Source: Nocardia farcinica (lineage in GTDB: Bacteria > Actinomycetota > Actinomycetes > Mycobacteriales > Mycobacteriaceae). Taken from it: 64,000 nucleotides of DNA. This document shows positions 42,207 through 51,578 of this stretch, piece after piece. Under the pieces are notes generated by a model. The model did not search any database. It was not told the DNA's origin and worked only from the letters and a program-made list of their open reading frames with translations. The DNA is taken from contig NZ_LN868939.1 in NCBI RefSeq assembly GCF_001182745.1, positions 2,480,001-2,544,000 on the forward strand, read 5' to 3'. How positions within the stretch are numbered: the first letter of the stretch is position 1; each line of letters starts with the position of its first letter. The position numbers were made by a program, and so were the translations under genes.

Positions 42207-45200
42207 GTGGCGACGCGGGTATTCGCGGACGAGGAGTTGCAGCGCCTGCGGGAGTTCCCGGAGATCAGTCGTGAGGAGTTGTTCCGGTACTTCACGCTGA
42301 CCCCGGCGGATCTGGCGTTCGTTGCTCCGCAGGGCAGGGGCCCTGCGGTCCGTCTGGGCCTGGCGGTGGCGTTGTGCACCTTGCCGTGGCTGGGGTTCGT
42401 GCCGGACAAGGTGTCGTCGGCGCCGCCGGTGGCGGTGGCCCGGTTGGCGGATCAGCTGAATGTCGATGCGGTGCAGCTTCGTTCGTATGGCAAGCGGGCG
42501 CAGACGCGGACCGAGCATGTGCGGCTGGTGGCCCAGTATCTGGGGTGGCGGCCTGCCGGGTCGATGGAGTTGAAGGAGCTGGATGAGTTCCTTCTGGCGC
42601 GGGCGATGGAGCACGATTCGCCGACGCTGTTGTTCCGGCTGGCGTGTGAGTACCTGATCTCGGCGCGGGTGATCCGGCCGGGCCCGGACACGGTGGTCCG
42701 CCGGGTCGCGCATGCTCGCACGCAGGCGCAGCGGGAGACCTATGACCGGTTGGCGCGCGAGTTCACGCCGCAGCGGTGTAAGGAACTGGATGCGTTGCTG
42801 GTCGCCGACCCGTCTATCGGGATGTCGCGGTTGCGGTGGTTGTCGACCGGCCCGGTGGAGGCGTCGGCGACCGCGGTGAAGGCCGAGGTCGAGAAGCTGG
42901 TGTTCCTGCGCAACCTGGGCGCGGATGAGCTGGATATGTCGGTGCTGCCGGCGGAGCGGCGGCGGTTCCTGGCGACTGTGGGCCGACGCTTGACGGGCCA
43001 AGCCTTGGAACGCCGGGATCCGCAACGCCGCTACCCGATCCTGCTCACGGTGTTGGCTCAGTCGGCCACCGATGTGCTCGACGAGGTGGTGCAGCTGTTC
43101 GATCAGGCGATCTCGGCCAGGTTGAGCAAAGCCGAACGCCGGATGCGCGACGAGCTCGCCGAGCGCGGTAAGGCCGGAGAGGATCGGCAGGGGTTGCTCG
43201 ACGACTTGCTGGCCATCATCACCGACACGCAGATCCCTGACGAGGAGATCGGCGGCCTGATCCGGGGCGATCGGATCGGATGGGAGCGGTTGCGGGCCGC
43301 GGTCGCGCAGGCCAAACCTCGGCTGCCGCGCGATCACGGGCACCTGGCCGCTCTGGACAGCTCGTACTCCTATCTGCGGCAGTTCACCCCGCAGGTGCTG
43401 TCGACAGTCCGGTTCGCCGGCGGCACCGCGGCGATCGAGCTGCTGATCGGGGTGCACATGCTGCGGGAGCTGAATGCGACCGGTACCCGCAAGGTGCCCG
43501 ACGACGCGCCGACGGGGTTCGTGCCGACGAAGTGGCGCGGCTACCTCGACGAGGCCCGCAAAGCCGGCAACACCACCGCCTATCGGCACTACTGGGAGCT
43601 GTGCGTGCTGCTGGGGCTGCGGGACGGGTTGCGCAGCGGCGACGTGTTCGTGCCGGGGTCGCGCCGCTACGCCGACCCGGCCGCTTACCTGCTGACCCCG
43701 CAGGCGTGGGAGCCGCAGCGTGACGAGTTCTGCCGCCTGGTCGGCAAGTCCGCTGATCCGGCCCGCGCCCTGGCGACCGCCACCGACGAGCTGCACGACG
43801 CTATGAGCGAGTTGGAGAAGGTGCTCGCCGACGGCGACGGCCCGGTCCGTCTCGATGAGGCCGGTGACCTGGTGGTCTCGCCGCTGTCGGCAGAAGACGT
43901 TCCGGCCGAAGCGGTGGCGTTGAAGCAGGAGTTGACGGAGATGCTGCCGTTCGCGCCGATCGTGTCGCTGTTGATCGAGCTGGACAAACGCACCGGCTAC
44001 CTGGACTGCTTCACCCACGCCGGCGGTAAGCAGTCCCGCACCCCGGAGTTGAAGCGCAACCTCATCGCGGTGCTGCTGGCCTACTCCACCAACCTGGGTC
44101 TCACCCGTATGGCGGAGGCCTCCGGCATCTCCTACGACATCCTGGCCTGGACTTCGGAGTGGTATGTGCGGGAGGAGACGCTGCGGGCGGCGAACCTGAC
44201 GATCATCGACTACCACCAACGCCTGCCGCTGACCCCGATCTTCGGGGCCCCGGCACCCTGTCCTCCAGTGATGGGCAGCGGTTCCCGACCCGTGGCAAAT
44301 CGGTCACCGCCAGAGCGTTGAGCCGCTATTTCGCGAACGAAGGACTGAGCACGTATACCCATGTCACCGATCAGCACGCCACCTACGGCACGAAGGTCAT
44401 CGTCGCGACGAGACGTGAAGCTCACTACGTGCTGGACGAAATCCTCGGCAATGCAACGGATCTGCCGATCACCGAGCATGCGACCGACACGCACGGCGTC
44501 ACCCTGGTGAACTTCGGGCTGTTCGACCTGCTCGGGTTGCAGCTCTCGCCCCGCATCCGGGACCTGGGCCGGATCACCCTGTACCGGGCGGCGCCGCGAG
44601 CCCAGGTCGAGTCCGCGTTCCCGCACGCGGGCCCGCTTTTGACCCGGCGGTGCAATCTCGATCTGATCGCCGAGCACTACGACGACCTGCTCCGGCTGGC
44701 CGGGTCGCTGAAGTTCGGGCACGCCACCGCGTCGCTGCTGGTCGGCAAGCTGTCGGCGTCGGGCCGGCAGAACGCCCTCGCGGCGGCGCTCAAGGAGTAC
44801 GGGGCGCTGCGGCGCACGATCTACGCCGCCCGGTATCTGTCCGACCCGGGCTATCGACGCAAGATCTCCCGCCAGCTCAACAAGGGCGAATCCCTGCACG
44901 CGCTCCGCCGCGACCTGCTCTACGCGCATGAAGGAACCGTGCGCGCGAGGCACCTGGAGGGACAGACCGAACAGGCATGGTGCCTCACGTTGGCGACCAA
45001 CGCCGTCATCGCCTGGACCACAGAGTATTACGGTCTGGCGACCGAACAGATGCGGCGGGCCGGGCGGCGCATCGACGACGAGGTGCTGACGCACATCTCC
45101 CCGGCCCACAGCGAGAACATCAACTTCTTCGGCGCCATCGAGGTCGACATCGACGCCGAACTCGCCCAGCTCGGCCCCACCGGGTACCGGCCGCTGCGCG

Positions 45201-45220
45201 TGCGCGACACCCTGTTCTGA
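42207..45220 (+). pseudogene. tnpA: Tn3-family transposase TnpA, one frameshift
   Basis: Two frames together give a normal ~1000-residue Tn3 transposase. Frame A (GTG 42207 to 44321) runs from the DUF4158 N-terminal domain (ATRVFADEELQRLREFPEIS) to LTIIDYHQRLPLTPIFG. Frame B then continues GTLSSSDGQRFPTRGKSVTA to NFFGAIEVDIDAELAQLGPT and the stop at 45220. The switch, a -1 change, lies in the GGGGCCCCGG run near 44247-44256, just before the first catalytic Asp (in SSSDGQ); the second Asp and Glu follow in frame B. One added base restores the protein. It may be a sequencing error, a real inactivating mutation or, less likely, programmed frameshifting. Confidence 0.85.
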
Positions 45221-45273
45221 CCCGGGGGAAACCGAGAGACACCCAGCCGAGAGGATCCGGCGGCTGCGCGGCC

Positions 45274-45305
45274 TTGACCCTGTACTCGGGTACAGGGTTG
45301 AGAAT
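45274..45305 (+). promoter_or_regulatory. MerR-type operator-promoter
   Basis: TTGACC (-35, 45274-45279) and GAGAAT (-10, 45300-45305) are separated by 20 bp, the stretched spacing that MerR activators correct by DNA distortion. Between them is the dyad CCCTGTAC (45278-45285) / GTACAGGG (45290-45297), close to known mer operators. The merR ATG is six bases after the -10, so transcription and translation start together. Confidence 0.8.
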
Positions 45306-45311
45306 GTGTGC

Positions 45312-45713
45312 ATGCGGACCGGTGAGCTGGCAGCCAGGGCGGGGATCAACGCGCAGACCCTGCGCTATTACGAGCGCCGTGGTCTGCTCGCGCGACCGGC
45401 GCGGTCCCCGGCAGGCTACCGCAGCTACCCCGACGAGGCGGTCGCGGTGGTCAGGTTCGTCAAACGATCCCAGGAGCTGGGGTTCACCCTCGACGAGGTC
45501 GCCGAACTGCTGCGGCTGGCCGACGGCGGCCCCGACGACTGCGACACCGCCCGCGCACTGGCCGAGTCGAGGGTTGCCGAGCTGGAACGGCGTATCGCGG
45601 ACCTGCAGCGCATGCGCGGCTCGCTGGCAGAGTTGATCGCGACGTGCGAGCTGCCCCGCAACCGCCGGTCCTGTCCGATCCTGACCTCGCTGCACGAAGG
45701 AGACCACCCGTGA
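45312..45713 (+). CDS. merR: MerR-family Hg(II)-responsive regulator
   Basis: 133 residues from ATG 45312 (GTG 45306 is an alternative inside the promoter). N-terminal HTH and wing RTGELAARAGINAQTLRYYE / RRGLLARPARSPAGYRSY, then a long dimer helix. Cys77, Cys112 and Cys121 have exactly the 35 and 9 spacing of the Hg ligands Cys82, Cys117 and Cys126 in Tn501 MerR, so this is a mercury sensor rather than a generic MerR protein. Its stop overlaps the merB start (GTGA). Being in the same direction as merB, it is autoregulated through the dyad at 45278-45297. Confidence 0.9.
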   Translation: MRTGELAARAGINAQTLRYYERRGLLARPARSPAGYRSYPDEAVAVVRFVKRSQELGFTLDEVAELLRLADGGPDDCDTARALAESRVAELERRIADLQRMRGSLAELIATCELPRNRRSCPILTSLHEGDHP

Positions 45714-46711
45714 AACTGGAAATCCTCCAGGTCCCCGACTGCCCCAACGTGGCGGTACTCGAACAGCGCATCCGGCAGGCGACCGCCGGCCAGCCGGTGC
45801 AGCTCGAGATCACCCGCCGTGTGATTGACGATCCCGGCCGGGCCGCCACCGCGGGTATGACCGGATCACCCACCCTGCTGGTCGACGGCTGCGACCCGTT
45901 CGCAACGCCGGGCCAGGTCCCGAGCCTGTCGTGCCGCCTCTACCCCTCCGACACCGGGCGGCTCGACGGCGCACCCTCGGTCGCCGCGTTGCGCGCCGCG
46001 TTGCGGCTCGTCCCGGACGGCACCGCGGCACTCGGGGACGACACCGCATCCTCATGCTGCACCCCACCCGCCGCCGAATCTCCGGCAACAGTGCTCCGCG
46101 CCTGGCGCGCCGCCGCGCAACCGGCAGACCCCACCGAAAAGGCTGTGCACCAGGCGATCCTGCGTGCCTTCGCCACCGATGGGCAGGCGCCGACCGGTGA
46201 CGATCTGACCGAGATGGCCGCCGGGCCCGACGTGCCGGTCGAGCAGCTACTGCGCCGCCTGCACGACGCCGACATCGTCCGCCTCGACGCGACCGGGAGC
46301 ATCGCGGCGGCGTATCCATTCTCGGCCACACCGACGCCGCATCGAGTCCGGATCGCTGGTGGAGCCACGGTTTCGGCCATGTGCGCGGTCGACGCGCTCG
46401 GTATGGCCGCGATGCTCGACACGCCGGTGACGATCACCTCCGCCGACCCGGTGACCGCCGACCCGATCACGGTCACCGTTGACGGCGGGCACGTCACCGC
46501 CGACCCGGCCACCACGGTCGTCTTCGTCGGCGCACAGGCCGGCCCAGGCCCGTCCGCCGACACCTGCTGCCACTACCTCAACTTCTTCACCGACCGCGCC
46601 AGCGCCCAGGGCTGGGCAGACACCCACCCCGGCATCGGCGGCGTTATCGTCGAACTCCCCGACGCCCACCACCTCGGCACCACCATTTTCGGGCACCTGC
46701 TGCACAGCTGA
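45710..46711 (+). CDS. merB: Organomercurial lyase with N-terminal thioredoxin-like domain
   Basis: 333 residues from GTG 45710, ribosome site GAAGGAGACC. Residues 1-110 form a thioredoxin/glutaredoxin-like domain (KLEILQVPDCPNVAVLEQRI ... GMTGSPTLLVDGCDPFA). Residues 135-333 are MerB: catalytic Cys225 and Asp228 in SAMCAVDALGMAAML and the second Cys at 286/287 in SADTCCHYLNFF, plus AYPFSATPTPHRV before them. MerB cleaves the carbon-mercury bond and releases Hg(II). Usual MerB proteins are ~215 residues, so this is a fusion. No mercuric reductase (merA) or transporter gene is in the element; the product Hg(II) would need another sink. Confidence 0.88.
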   Translation: MKLEILQVPDCPNVAVLEQRIRQATAGQPVQLEITRRVIDDPGRAATAGMTGSPTLLVDGCDPFATPGQVPSLSCRLYPSDTGRLDGAPSVAALRAALRLVPDGTAALGDDTASSCCTPPAAESPATVLRAWRAAAQPADPTEKAVHQAILRAFATDGQAPTGDDLTEMAAGPDVPVEQLLRRLHDADIVRLDATGSIAAAYPFSATPTPHRVRIAGGATVSAMCAVDALGMAAMLDTPVTITSADPVTADPITVTVDGGHVTADPATTVVFVGAQAGPGPSADTCCHYLNFFTDRASAQGWADTHPGIGGVIVELPDAHHLGTTIFGHLLHS

Positions 46712-46723
46712 CCGCACCCGGGC

Positions 46724-46821
46724 GTGCCACGGATAACACCCTGTTATCTGTGGCACCATGAAACCCGGCCTGCGACGACTCCGCTCCGGCGGTGCGCGAA
46801 GCGGCCCTGTTATCTGTGGCA
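46724..46821 (+). promoter_or_regulatory. TnpI resolution site (inverted core plus direct half-site)
   Basis: Core half-sites GTGCCACGGATAAC (46724-46737) and GTTATCTGTGGCAC (46743-46756) are inverted with 13 of 14 bases matching and a 5-bp spacer. A 16-base exact copy of the right half-site region, CCTGTTATCTGTGGCA, recurs in direct orientation at 46806-46821 (first copy 46740-46755), 66 bp apart. This is the arrangement of the Tn4430 internal resolution site (IR core plus DR accessory). The recombinase ATG is 20 bp further on. Confidence 0.8.
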
Positions 46822-46841
46822 AGCAGGCCAGGGAGGTCACA

Positions 46842-47795
46842 ATGTTGTCGTCCGGGATCACCGTCCGCGCCGCCGGCGACGGCTTCCTCGACTCGATCCG
46901 CTCCCCGAACACCCGCCGCTCCTACGCCATCGCCGTCGATAAGACCACCGCCAGGCTCGGCGAGGCCCGGCCGCTGGCCAATGTCGCCGACGACGAGATC
47001 GGCGAAACCCTGGAAACTTTGTGGGGCGAGGCGGCGGTCAACACCTGGAACGCCCGCCGCGCCGCGGTCGCGTCTTGGCTGGCGTGGTGCCGCGAGCACG
47101 GACACCTCGCCCCGGCGGTCCCCGCGTGGGTGAAACGCTCCACCCCGCCGGACTCGGCCACCCCGGTGCGCTCGCGCACCGCGATCGACCGGCTCATCAC
47201 CCGCCGCGACATCGACCTGCGGGATAAGACGCTGTGGCGGATGCTCTACGAAACATGCGCCCGCACCGAGGAACTGCTCCAGGTCAACATCGAAGACCTC
47301 GACCTGGCCGGGCGGTGCTGCCCGGTGAAGTCCAAGGGCGCCAAGCCCCGCACCCGCCGCCGCGGCGCCGCCCATCACGAGTACGCGCACGAGCTCGTGT
47401 ACTGGGACGCGGGTACCGCCCGGCTCCTGCCACGCCTCACCAAGGGCCGCACCCGCGGACCGCTGTTCGTCACCCACCGCCGACCCGGACCCCGCAAAGC
47501 CGTCGCCGACCGCGACATCTGCCCCCACACCGGCCTGGCCAGGTTGTCCTACGGCCAGGCCCGCGCCCTGCTCGATGCCGCCACCGCCACCAACGGACCC
47601 GGCACCGGCTGGGACCTGCACGAACTCCGGCATTCTGGCCTGACGCATCTCGGCGAGGCCGGAGCCAGCCTGCTCGAGCTAATGGCCAAGTCCCGCCACC
47701 GCAAACCCGACAACCTGCGCCGCTACTTCAAACCCTCACCGGCGGCCATGCGCGGCATCACCAGCCTCCTCGGTCCCGACCGCGGCCACCGATAG
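46842..47795 (+). CDS. tnpI: TnpI-like tyrosine recombinase (transposon resolvase)
   Basis: 317 residues from ATG 46842 behind GGGAGGTCACA; the frame extends upstream through the resolution site and is not needed. N-terminal SAM-like domain ([20 protein letters not shown]) and catalytic domain with Arg141 (CARTEEL), Lys165, His260-X2-Arg263 ([10 protein letters not shown]), His286 (SRHRKPD) and nucleophile Tyr295 (NLRRYFKP). All six catalytic positions are present, so it should be active. It would resolve cointegrates at the site just upstream and may repress its own promoter there. The stop is 32 bp before the right inverted repeat. Confidence 0.85.
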   Translation: MLSSGITVRAAGDGFLDSIRSPNTRRSYAIAVDKTTARLGEARPLANVADDEIGETLETLWGEAAVNTWNARRAAVASWLAWCREHGHLAPAVPAWVKRSTPPDSATPVRSRTAIDRLITRRDIDLRDKTLWRMLYETCARTEELLQVNIEDLDLAGRCCPVKSKGAKPRTRRRGAAHHEYAHELVYWDAGTARLLPRLTKGRTRGPLFVTHRRPGPRKAVADRDICPHTGLARLSYGQARALLDAATATNGPGTGWDLHELRHSGLTHLGEAGASLLELMAKSRHRKPDNLRRYFKPSPAAMRGITSLLGPDRGHR

Positions 47796-47827
47796 CGGCC
47801 ACCAACAACGACTCGTCCGTCTACCCG

Positions 47828-47881
47828 GACCAGGCGCTACGCGAACCTCGTTGTTTTTTGCGCCATTACTGCCGGGACCCC
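47828..47881 (-). repeat. Transposon right inverted repeat
   Basis: Reverse complement of the left repeat over 54 bases with a single mismatch; read inward on the minus strand it starts GGGGTCCCGGCAGTAATGGC. It begins 32 bp after the tnpI-like stop codon. Confidence 0.9.
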
Positions 47882-47932
47882 TACTACCGTGAGCACGGGC
47901 GTGCCTTCCCGCCAGCGCGCCAACGCTGGTCT

Positions 47933-48006
47933 TGATCAGAATCCTGTGACTTCGTCGATCATCTTCCGGGAAGGCGCGCCCTCCCGGGATCCACAGGTTC
48001 TGATCA
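47933..48006. repeat. Nested imperfect palindrome
   Basis: Outer arms TGATCAGAATCCTGTG and CACAGGTTCTGATCA pair with one extra base; inside lies CCGGGAAGGCGCGCCCTCCCGG (47966-47987; one mismatch pair). It sits between the transposon and the end of the arsenic operon (minus strand), and could be its terminator or a remnant of another element. No gene fills 47882-48050. Confidence 0.5.
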
Positions 48007-48050
48007 TTGCTCGACGAGGGCTTCGCCGGTTCCAAGCCGACAGCGACCCG

Positions 48051-48485
48051 TCAGCGCGCCGCCGTTCCGGTCGTTGATGCTCGGGTGGTGAGCGCGACGG
48101 CGACGAGCAGCAGCGCCAGCATGACAGTGGCCAGGAGTAGCTGCGGGTGTAGGCCGAGGAGCAGGGGGTTGTCCGGTCGGGGTTTGTGCAAGGAGGTGCC
48201 GGGAAACAGTGGTGCAGCCAGCAGGCCCAGCCATGGCGTGGCCAGGATCGAGCAGGCCGTGATCACGGGTGTTCGTGCCCCGCTTCCGCGCTGCCACAGC
48301 AGGACCATCGCGATCACACTGAGCCCGACCGTGACGAGGATGTATTGGGCGGCATGGAGTTTCGCGTGTGGGGGCCATGCGTCGTCGCGCAGCTCGGACA
48401 GTGCTGCGGTGAGCGCTGTGGCTACGGCGACGTAGGTGACGAGAATGCGTGCAGTGCTGTGGTGACGGTTGCGCTGAGTGGTCAT
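48051..48485 (-). CDS. Hypothetical membrane protein at the end of the ars operon
   Basis: 144 residues, ATG 48485. Four hydrophobic segments: ILVTYVAVATALTAALSEL, AQYILVTVGLSVIAMVLLW, VITACSILATPWLGLLAAPL and LLLATVMLALLLVAVALTT. The loops contain HKPRPDNPLL. No family recognised. It lies 90 bp downstream of the last arsenate reductase gene in the same direction, so is likely the distal gene of the operon, but its role in arsenic resistance is only suggested by position. Confidence 0.55.
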   Translation of the reverse strand: MTTQRNRHHSTARILVTYVAVATALTAALSELRDDAWPPHAKLHAAQYILVTVGLSVIAMVLLWQRGSGARTPVITACSILATPWLGLLAAPLFPGTSLHKPRPDNPLLLGLHPQLLLATVMLALLLVAVALTTRASTTGTAAR

Positions 48486-48575
48486 CTCACGAGTTCCTAC
48501 AGCCCTGTAGTGGATCGGACTCCCGCCCGGAGGCCGGCAGCCGTGTGTGGCCGCGGCCTCCGGGCGGGGCGGGCC

Positions 48576-48986
48576 TCAGGCGCGCGCGGGCAGGAGTTCG
48601 GCGACGAGGGCTTCCACGCGAGCCTTGATTTCGTCGCGGATCGGCCGGACGGATTCGACTCCCTTGCCTGCGGGGTCTTCGAGCACCCAGTCGCGGTAGC
48701 TGACGCCGGGGAAGGTCGGGCAGGTGTCCCCGCAGCCCATGGTGATCACGACGTCGGAGGTTTCCACGGCGTCGTAGGTGAGGATCTTCGGGGTCTGGTC
48801 GGAGATGTCGATGCCGAGTTCGGCCATTGCCGCGACCGCGGCCGGGTTGATCTGATCGGCGGGTGCGCTGCCGGCGGAGCGGACCTCGATGGCGTCGCCG
48901 GCGAGGTGGGACAGGAATCCGGCGGCCATCTGGGAGCGTCCGGCGTTGTGGACGCAGACGAACAGGACGCTGGGCTTGGTGGTCAT
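48576..48986 (-). CDS. arsC: Arsenate reductase, LMW-phosphatase type
   Basis: 136 residues, ATG 48986. P-loop C11VHNAGR17S followed by SAGSAPADQINPAAVAAMAE and TMGCGDTCPTFPG with Cys85 and Cys89, giving the three redox Cys of thioredoxin-type ArsC. It reduces arsenate to arsenite. Separated by 15 bp from the longer arsenate reductase gene upstream on the same strand. A second ArsC in one operon suggests different thiol partners or sub-functionalisation. Confidence 0.92.
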   Translation of the reverse strand: MTTKPSVLFVCVHNAGRSQMAAGFLSHLAGDAIEVRSAGSAPADQINPAAVAAMAELGIDISDQTPKILTYDAVETSDVVITMGCGDTCPTFPGVSYRDWVLEDPAGKGVESVRPIRDEIKARVEALVAELLPARA

Positions 48987-49001
48987 GTGCGGGTGGGCCT
49001 T

Positions 49002-49661
49002 TCAGTGGGCGGGGAGGTCGAGTTCGGCGAGCAGGTATCGGACGCGGGTTTCGATCTCGTCGCGAATGGGGCGGATCGCGGCGAGGTCGAGGTCGGCGGG
49101 GTCGTCGATGTCCCATTCCTCATACCGGCGCCCCGGGTAGAGCGGGCAGGCATCACCGCAGCCCATCGTGATGACGACGTCGGCGGCCTGGATGATCTCC
49201 TCGGTCCAGGGCTTGGGGAACTCGGTGGTGATGTCGATGCCGACCTCGGCCATCGCGGCGATCGCGGCGGGATTGATTTCGTCGCCGGGTTCGCTGCCGC
49301 CGGACCACGCGACCGCGCGGTCCCCGGCAAGGTGGGTGAAGAACCCGAGGGCCATTTGGGAGCGTCCGGCGTTGTGGGTGCACAGGAACAGCACCGTGGG
49401 GGTGCCGGTGTGGGCTTTGCCTTCGACGCGGGCCAGGGCGTGCAGGCGTTGGCGGGCGAAGCGTTCGGCCAGCAGCGGCAGGTAGTTGACCACGGTCGCG
49501 CGTCCGGCGAACTGGTCGTAGGAGGAGTGCAGGAACCGCTCGATGGTCTCGACGCCGAAGGTTCCGTTGAACTCACGTTGCAAGTGGGTGGCCGCGGTTT
49601 TCAGCGCGAGTTGCTGGTCGATGGTCAGGTCGTGGCGGGTGTGGGAGGGGCTGTCGGTCAT
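49002..49661 (-). CDS. arsC: Arsenate reductase with N-terminal helical domain
   Basis: 219 residues, ATG 49661, overlapping the preceding stop by four bases. Residues 1-85 form an all-helical domain ([55 protein letters not shown]), the accessory domain seen in actinobacterial arsenate reductases. The catalytic domain carries C94THNAGR100, [20 protein letters not shown] and [13 protein letters not shown]. It likely couples to mycothiol or thioredoxin. Cytoplasmic. Confidence 0.9.
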   Translation of the reverse strand: MTDSPSHTRHDLTIDQQLALKTAATHLQREFNGTFGVETIERFLHSSYDQFAGRATVVNYLPLLAERFARQRLHALARVEGKAHTGTPTVLFLCTHNAGRSQMALGFFTHLAGDRAVAWSGGSEPGDEINPAAIAAMAEVGIDITTEFPKPWTEEIIQAADVVITMGCGDACPLYPGRRYEEWDIDDPADLDLAAIRPIRDEIETRVRYLLAELDLPAH

Positions 49662-50092
49662 GGGTGTGTCCGTTGCTCGATGGGGGTGGTGAGTTCGGTG
49701 AGCAGGTTGTTGACGCGGGTGGTGATGTCGTCGCGGACCAGGCGCATGCGTTCGATGCCGTCGATGCCGCGTTCGGAGGGTTCGTCGGTGTCCCAGTTGA
49801 GGATCCGCACCCCGTCGACCGGGCCGATGTGGGCTTCGCGGCCGAGGGTGACGACCAGGTCGACCGAGGCCAGCAGGGCCGGGTCGATCGGTTTCGGGGT
49901 CTCGCCGCTGATGTCGATACCGACTTCGAGCAGCGATTCGGCCGACAGGGCGTTGATCGCGGTGCCGGGTTTCGTTCCGGCGGAATGGACCTGCACGAGG
50001 TCACCGGCGGCGGCGCGCATCAGCCCGGCCGCCATCTGGGATTTGCCGCTGTTCTTCACGCATACGAACAGCACCGACGGGGTCGTGCTCAT
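49658..50092 (-). CDS. LMW-phosphatase-like protein (arsenate-mycothiol transferase type)
   Basis: 144 residues, ATG 50092. P-loop C11VKNSGK17SQMAAG has Lys where the LMW phosphatase/ArsC loop normally has Arg (CX5R); the rest follows the fold ([44 protein letters not shown]). Actinobacterial arsenate:mycothiol transferases belong to this group, so it may make the arseno-mycothiol adduct. ATGA overlaps at both ends couple it to acr3 and to the next arsC. Confidence 0.75.
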   Translation of the reverse strand: MSTTPSVLFVCVKNSGKSQMAAGLMRAAAGDLVQVHSAGTKPGTAINALSAESLLEVGIDISGETPKPIDPALLASVDLVVTLGREAHIGPVDGVRILNWDTDEPSERGIDGIERMRLVRDDITTRVNNLLTELTTPIEQRTHP

Positions 50093-51198
50093 CGCGGCGC
50101 CATCTCCCCGGTGCCCGACGCCGCCGCCGGGGAGATGGTGGCGGGGAAGCGTTTGCGCAGCGCGAGCGAGACGTAGACCAGTCCGACCAGGACGGGGACC
50201 TCGATGAGCGGGCCGACGACCCCGGCGAGGGCCTGGCCGGAGGTGGCGCCGTAGGTGGCGATGGCGACGGCGATGGCGAGTTCGAAGTTGTTGCCCGCGG
50301 CGGTGAACGCCAGGGTGGTGGTGCGCTCGTAGCCCAGACCCAGGACCGCGCCGAGGGCGTAGCCGCCGCCCCACATGATGGCGAAGTAGGCCAGCAGCGG
50401 GATCGCGATCCGCACGACATCGAGAGGATGGGAGGTGATCTGGTCGCCTTGCAGGGCGAACAGGATCACGATGGTGAACAGCAGCCCGTACAGGGCCCAG
50501 GGCCCGATCTTGGGCAGGAAGCTGGATTCGTACCAGGTACGGCCCTTGGCGCGTTCACCGAAGCGGCGGGTGAGGTACCCGGCCAGCAGCGGGATGCCGA
50601 GGAAGATCAGCACCGATTTCGCGATCTGCCACGGCGAGGTGTCGATCGTGGTTTGTTCCAGGCCGAGCCAGCCGGGCAGGACCGAGAGGTAGAACCAGCC
50701 GAGTCCGGCGAACATGATCACCTGGAAAACCGAGTTCAGCGCGACCAGCACGGCGGCGGCTTCGCGGTCGCCGCAGGCGAGGTCGTTCCAGATGATGACC
50801 ATGGCGATGCAGCGGGCAAGGCCGACGATGATCAGCCCGGTGCGGTACTCGGGCAGGTCCGGCAGCAGCAGCCAGGCCAGGGCGAACATCAGAGCCGGGC
50901 CGAGGATCCAGTTCAACAGCAGGGAGCTGAGCAGGAGTTTGCGGTCGCCGGTGACGGTGTCGAGGCGGTCGTAGCGGACCTTGGCCAGCACCGGGTACAT
51001 CATGATCAGCAGCCCGATCGCGATCGGCAGGCTGATGCCGTCGATCTCCACCGCCGACAGGGCATCGCCCAGGCCGGGGATCATGCGTCCGAGCAGCAGG
51101 CCGGCGGCCATGGCCACGCCGATCCAGACGGGCAGGAACCGGTCGAGGGTGGACAGTTTGGCGACCACGGCGGGTTGGTCGGTGGTGTTCACGCTCAT
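50089..51198 (-). CDS. arsB: Arsenite efflux transporter, ACR3 family
   Basis: 369 residues, ATG 51198 (the much longer upstream frame runs antisense to the restriction gene and is rejected). Ten membrane helices; ACR3 signatures are [18 protein letters not shown] with the essential Cys, [13 protein letters not shown], and [20 protein letters not shown] near the C terminus. It extrudes As(III)-thiol or arsenite with the membrane potential. The operon order arsR-acr3-arsC is standard for actinobacteria. Confidence 0.95.
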   Translation of the reverse strand: MSVNTTDQPAVVAKLSTLDRFLPVWIGVAMAAGLLLGRMIPGLGDALSAVEIDGISLPIAIGLLIMMYPVLAKVRYDRLDTVTGDRKLLLSSLLLNWILGPALMFALAWLLLPDLPEYRTGLIIVGLARCIAMVIIWNDLACGDREAAAVLVALNSVFQVIMFAGLGWFYLSVLPGWLGLEQTTIDTSPWQIAKSVLIFLGIPLLAGYLTRRFGERAKGRTWYESSFLPKIGPWALYGLLFTIVILFALQGDQITSHPLDVVRIAIPLLAYFAIMWGGGYALGAVLGLGYERTTTLAFTAAGNNFELAIAVAIATYGATSGQALAGVVGPLIEVPVLVGLVYVSLALRKRFPATISPAAASGTGEMAPR

Positions 51199-51572
51199 GC
51201 GGGGGCTCCGATCGCGGTGCCGCTCTCCACGAACAGGACTTCCGAAAGCCGTTGCAGCGCTTCGGGGACGACGCGGTAGTACACCCAAGAGGCGCGGCGT
51301 TCGCTGTCGAGCAGCCCGGCTTCGCGCAGCACCTTGAGGTGATGGGAGATGGTCGGCTGGGTCAACTCGATGCCCGCGGACAGGTCGCACACGCAGGCTT
51401 CCTGGCTCTCGCGCGAGGCGATGGCGCTGAGCAGTCGCAGCCGAACCGGGTCCGAGAGTGCTTTGAACACGCTGGCCAGCTCGACGGCGTGGGGTTCGGA
51501 CAGCGGCTCGCGCACCAGGGGCGCGGCCGAGCACGCCTGCACAGGCGTCACCACCAACTTCGACTTCGGCAT
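51195..51572 (-). CDS. arsR: ArsR/SmtB-family arsenic-responsive repressor
   Basis: 125 residues from ATG 51572. Winged helix with recognition helix TQPTISHHLKVLREAGLL (71-88); the As(III) motif is EACVCDLS with Cys60 and Cys62, and an additional Cys14 in the N-terminal arm. On the minus strand a CAATAT -10 (51584-51579) is six bases before the ATG, so translation is probably leaderless, and the AT-rich dyad at 51579-51597 (TATCGATATCGGTCAATATT) overlaps it as the likely operator. First gene of the ars operon. Confidence 0.92.
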   Translation of the reverse strand: MPKSKLVVTPVQACSAAPLVREPLSEPHAVELASVFKALSDPVRLRLLSAIASRESQEACVCDLSAGIELTQPTISHHLKVLREAGLLDSERRASWVYYRVVPEALQRLSEVLFVESGTAIGAPA

Positions 51573-51578
51573 ACGCCA

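Larger units (their letters stand above)
42057..47881. mobile_element. Tn3-family transposon with TnpI-type recombinase (5825 bp)
   Basis: Bounded by 54-bp inverted repeats and carrying, all on the plus strand, tnpA (frameshifted), merR, merB and a tyrosine recombinase with its resolution site. This is the Tn4430-like branch of the Tn3 family, in which a tyrosine recombinase (TnpI) replaces the serine resolvase. Cargo is limited to organomercury cleavage. The 5-bp flanks (GACTC left, TACTA right) do not match, so no target duplication is visible. Confidence 0.85.

Noticed and set aside
42057..47881. Serine resolvase expected for a Tn3-family element
   Set aside because: None found; the element carries a tyrosine recombinase with all catalytic residues and a TnpI-type site instead.
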